Source: Bacteroidia bacterium
Lineage (GTDB): Bacteria > Bacteroidota > Bacteroidia > Bacteroidales > Azobacteroidaceae
NCBI GenBank assembly: GCA_026000155.1
Contig: BNYG01000057.1
Coordinates: forward strand, 1-7,835
DNA: 7,835 nt
Direction: 5' to 3'
In this document: piece by piece, positions 5,495 through 7,835 of the stretch
How positions within the stretch are numbered: position 1 is the stretch's first letter
Layout: the number at the start of each line of letters is the position of its first letter
Position numbers and translations under genes: made by a program
The notes under the pieces: generated by a model
Databases searched by the model: none
What the model was told of the DNA's origin: nothing
The model's input: only the letters and a program-made list of their open reading frames with translations

Positions 5495-7669
5495 TTATTT
5501 CTGAATAATAATGCGTTGCAAATAGTTTTTATGAGCCGTTGTTATCCGGAGAAAATAAATAGCCGGCGGATAAGAAGATACATCCAATTGAACGAAATTG
5601 CCGTTCACCGGTTGTGTCTTCAATAACCGCATTTGTACATCAAACAAATCCAATTGGGAAATAGGTTCTTTCTGGAAACGAACATAAATGAGTCCTTTTG
5701 CCGGATTGGGATAAACTTCCGGTTGCTCCGGAACTACAGTATTGGTCAAGCTATTGTTGTTTTTTTTAGAAACAAATTTAGACAGCAAACGAATATAAGC
5801 CATTTGATAAGCTCCCATGGGTTCTGTGATTTCCCATGAATTGAGAGGCCAGCTTGTATTAAAATCTTTGTACATTTTGGCAGCCGGTTGATTGACAGGA
5901 ATTTCCTCCGATGTACATTGACTGTTATTGCCGGAAGAACCGCAATTGTTCGGACAACATCCGTCCCATTTATAATTTTCGTTGGGACCTCCGGACAGAT
6001 AACCCGGCGCCGGACCGTATGAAGTCGGGCTGACTTTATCCCATTTCACACTGTTGTGGTCATACCAGGTATGATAAATTTCGGTCAAACTTTTGGAGGC
6101 GCCATACGTATTCATGTTGGTAAGATAAACGAATCCCATGGGATTGACGCCGTGGATATAATGCAAATAATCTTCGGCTGCATCGGCATACAAACGGTTC
6201 TTATCCGGTTCCAGCGATTGATCGGAAAAGAAGTAAAACGTCATTCCGTAATCCGATTTGTATTTATTAGAACCCCAGTTGTAGTCTTTGATGAATGAAC
6301 GATAACCGTCTTTCCCGATTTTTCCGGCATAATTTTCCGGTTTATTAAAAGCGGTTTTTAAAGCGGAGATGATTCTGTTTTTTACAGTTCCGGAAATGCC
6401 GTCTAACGAAAGATAATAGAAACACAGAAAGTGGTCGGAACTCCAGTATTGCTGCATATCGTTGTTCCACGCAATCAATGGCAACACCGTATATCCGTTT
6501 TCGAAAACGGAAAGGTATTGTTTTTCTCCGGTCATTTCGTAGAGATACAAGGCTGCCGTCATACGAATGGCTTTCCGGTTGTAATCGCCCTCTACTTCCT
6601 GGTCGCCCGCACCCAAACCGGTCGAACCGTTGTCTGATGAATTATTGTGAAAAATCACATTGGGATTTTGTTCCGCCCAGTTCCACGCTTTCAAGGCAGC
6701 CGTTTGAAGTTGTCCGGCATATTCCGTTAAACCAATCTGTTTGAAAACTTTATATCCGATAGCGAATGCTTTGGCCGCCGATGTGGTGGACATGGTGCTT
6801 GCCGGTCCGTACAGGCTTTGTCCTTTGGCTGCCGAGGGAGGCGATGCGCTGCTCAATCCGACAATACTCAACACCGAACCGTCTTGTTCCTGCATTCTCA
6901 ACAACCAGTCCATTCCCCATTTGGCCTCGTCCAATAAATCGGGAATCCCGTTTCCGGATTCGGGAATATTGTAATCGTCCGTCCAGATTTCCGGATTTTC
7001 GAGATAAGAAAGCATCATCCATTCGATATAATTACAAGCCCAATTGGTATATTTATTGTAATCGCCGGCATCATACCAGCCGCCATGCAAATCGCGTTCG
7101 GTAGCCATATCGCTTTTTTTGTTGTACAAACGACAATTTTTGTCCTGAAGCGGCCCGACATGACTGGCGCCGTCCGCCCAGCCTTCTCCCGCAAAACGAG
7201 CCAACTTTTCGCAACCGGCCCGTTGGTAGAAAAACATCCGGACAGCGTGTTTCAGTACGTCATTATACACATTTTCACCAATGTGGAAAGGATAAGATTT
7301 GACATTATTGGCGACATCAAGAATGTAGTATTTTCCCGGAACAGAAACAGAGGAAAAGTCAAACCACCAGATTTGGTCGCCCGAATCCGTATCAGTCACC
7401 CCATTATTGTAGGCAACCGGAGCATCCTGAAAAACCGATTGATTGGTCGCAGCATTCACCACTTGATACACAGGACCCGGAGAGAAAGAGTTTCCATTGT
7501 CAAACCCTATTTTAGGATTTTTGATGACCGCCGTTTTGGTTGCTTGCGGTAGATAGCCGAACTGGTCTGTTAAAATGAAGGGCGAAGTTTCTTGTCCTGT
7601 TATTTCCGGAGAAATACAGAAAAGAAACAGCATCCATGTGACTCCTGCTATCGTTTTTATTTTTTTCAT
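5495..7669 (-). CDS. Secreted GH9 glycoside hydrolase (endoglucanase-like) with T9SS tail
   Basis: A 724-residue protein. The signal peptide MKKIKTIAGVTWMLFLF runs to about residue 25 (ITG then QETS). Residues 30-130 form the N-terminal Ig-like domain found before many GH9 catalytic modules (FILTDQFGYLPQATKTAVI). The catalytic (alpha/alpha)6 barrel spans about 135-633. GGWYDAGDYNKY holds D200 and D203, the paired aspartates that position and activate water. HGVNPMGFVYLT (506-517), YHTWYDHNS (532-540) and PGYLSGGPN (555-563) are substrate-cleft motifs. SWEITEPMGAYQMAYIRLLS carries the probable acid E613. A cysteine cluster (C571, C572, C576, C585) lies just before it. Residues 648-724 are a T9SS type A sorting domain (VYPNPAKGLIYVRF). 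GH9 enzymes cleave beta-1,4-glucan by inversion; cellulose, xyloglucan or mixed-linkage glucan are all possible here. The start is fixed by the basic N-terminus of the signal peptide. No carbohydrate-binding module is visible. Confidence 0.93.
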   Translation of the reverse strand: MKKIKTIAGVTWMLFLFCISPEITGQETSPFILTDQFGYLPQATKTAVIKNPKIGFDNGNSFSPGPVYQVVNAATNQSVFQDAPVAYNNGVTDTDSGDQIWWFDFSSVSVPGKYYILDVANNVKSYPFHIGENVYNDVLKHAVRMFFYQRAGCEKLARFAGEGWADGASHVGPLQDKNCRLYNKKSDMATERDLHGGWYDAGDYNKYTNWACNYIEWMMLSYLENPEIWTDDYNIPESGNGIPDLLDEAKWGMDWLLRMQEQDGSVLSIVGLSSASPPSAAKGQSLYGPASTMSTTSAAKAFAIGYKVFKQIGLTEYAGQLQTAALKAWNWAEQNPNVIFHNNSSDNGSTGLGAGDQEVEGDYNRKAIRMTAALYLYEMTGEKQYLSVFENGYTVLPLIAWNNDMQQYWSSDHFLCFYYLSLDGISGTVKNRIISALKTAFNKPENYAGKIGKDGYRSFIKDYNWGSNKYKSDYGMTFYFFSDQSLEPDKNRLYADAAEDYLHYIHGVNPMGFVYLTNMNTYGASKSLTEIYHTWYDHNSVKWDKVSPTSYGPAPGYLSGGPNENYKWDGCCPNNCGSSGNNSQCTSEEIPVNQPAAKMYKDFNTSWPLNSWEITEPMGAYQMAYIRLLSKFVSKKNNNSLTNTVVPEQPEVYPNPAKGLIYVRFQKEPISQLDLFDVQMRLLKTQPVNGNFVQLDVSSYPPAIYFLRITTAHKNYLQRIIIQK

Positions 7670-7673
7670 GTGT

Positions 7674-7704
7674 CAAAGATAATGGATATTGTAGAATTGT
7701 GCAA
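7674..7704 (-). promoter_or_regulatory. Promoter abutting the GH9 start codon
   Basis: On the minus strand TTG (7704-7702), exactly 20 bases, then TATCTTTG (7681-7674) match the Bacteroidetes consensus and equal the NYN promoter in sequence and spacing. Only four bases separate the box from the ATG at 7669-7667, so the transcript start should fall on or within a few bases of the start codon. That predicts a leaderless or nearly leaderless mRNA. Confidence 0.7.
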
Positions 7705-7714
7705 TGATTATCAG

Positions 7715-7745
7715 TTGGTTTATATGCCTATTCTTCGTATCTTTA
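7715..7745 (+). promoter_or_regulatory. Divergent plus-strand promoter for the right-edge gene
   Basis: TTG (7715-7717), 20 bases, then TATCTTTA (7738-7745) matches the Bacteroidetes promoter with one mismatch in the final base of the -7 box. The predicted start near 7750 leaves a leader of about 20 nt containing AAAGAAAAGA before ATG at 7771. It lies back-to-back with the GH9 promoter, the two -33 elements being only 10 bases apart. Confidence 0.5.
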
Positions 7746-7770
7746 TGAGTACCAACAAATAAAGAAAAGA

Positions 7771-7835
7771 ATGAATACAACTTATCCCACCAACATGAGT
7801 GATAGGTCCGCTGCAAAAACATATTTTCCGGATGT
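7771..7835 (+). CDS. Start of a plus-strand gene cut by the window edge, possible transposase
   Basis: An ATG at 7771 opens a frame that stays open to the window end, beginning MNTTYPTNMSDR and containing TYFPD. The A-rich AAAGAAAAGA just upstream and the promoter at 7715-7745 support a real start. The opening 'TTYPTNMSD...YFPD' resembles the N-terminus of IS4/IS5-type transposases (YPTxLTDxQW...FP), though the usual QW pair is missing here. Only 21 codons are visible, so the family call is tentative and it could be an unrelated gene. Confidence 0.45.
   Translation, partial: MNTTYPTNMSDRSAAKTYFPD

Noticed and set aside
7085..7552. A 155-codon plus-strand open frame antisense to GH9, and an overlapping 112-codon one at 6766-7104
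   Set aside because: Both are mirror frames of the well-supported GH9 coding sequence, with no recognisable domain and no promoter or start context.

Overview
The window looks like chromosomal DNA of a Bacteroidota bacterium, most likely a plant-polysaccharide-degrading member of the Bacteroidales. Three proteins end in Por-secretion-type (T9SS type A) sorting domains. A truncated reading frame belongs to a TonB-plug family typical of this phylum. Three upstream regions match the Bacteroidetes promoter pattern TTG-N20-TAnnTTTG with identical spacing. Shine-Dalgarno sequences are absent and translation starts are A-rich instead. I cannot name the genus.

Layout. Positions 1 to about 160 hold the 3' end of an ISL3-like insertion sequence. 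It has cut off the 5' end of a secreted protein gene (about 150-1280) that keeps two discoidin (F5/8 type C) domains and a T9SS tail. Twelve bases later an intact secreted CotH-kinase-family gene follows (1293-3182), probably in the same operon. Next is a 119-bp fold-back repeat (3191-3309) with perfect 28-bp inverted arms. A 5'-truncated gene (to 4648) follows, the C-terminal half of a carboxypeptidase-regulatory/TonB-plug surface protein, now reading out of the repeat.

On the minus strand, converging on that pseudogene, lies an AT-rich NYN-domain (LabA/DUF88, PIN-like nuclease fold) gene (5324-4677). Between its promoter and its start codon sits a leader of about 60 nt with two hairpins, the second a textbook intrinsic terminator. 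Upstream, also on the minus strand, is a secreted GH9 glycoside hydrolase (7669-5495) whose promoter abuts the start codon, so its mRNA is probably leaderless. The right edge (7771-7835, plus strand) shows the first codons of a divergent gene, possibly another transposase.

How the parts fit. The GH9 enzyme, the CotH protein and the discoidin protein would all cross the outer membrane by type IX secretion and act at the cell surface. The locus has been eroded by mobile DNA: an IS at the left, a fold-back repeat at a gene breakpoint, and possibly an IS at the right. The most unusual unit is promoter, short structured RNA, terminator and NYN nuclease. It resembles an attenuated operon or, more speculatively, an RNA-plus-nuclease module of the type III toxin-antitoxin layout.
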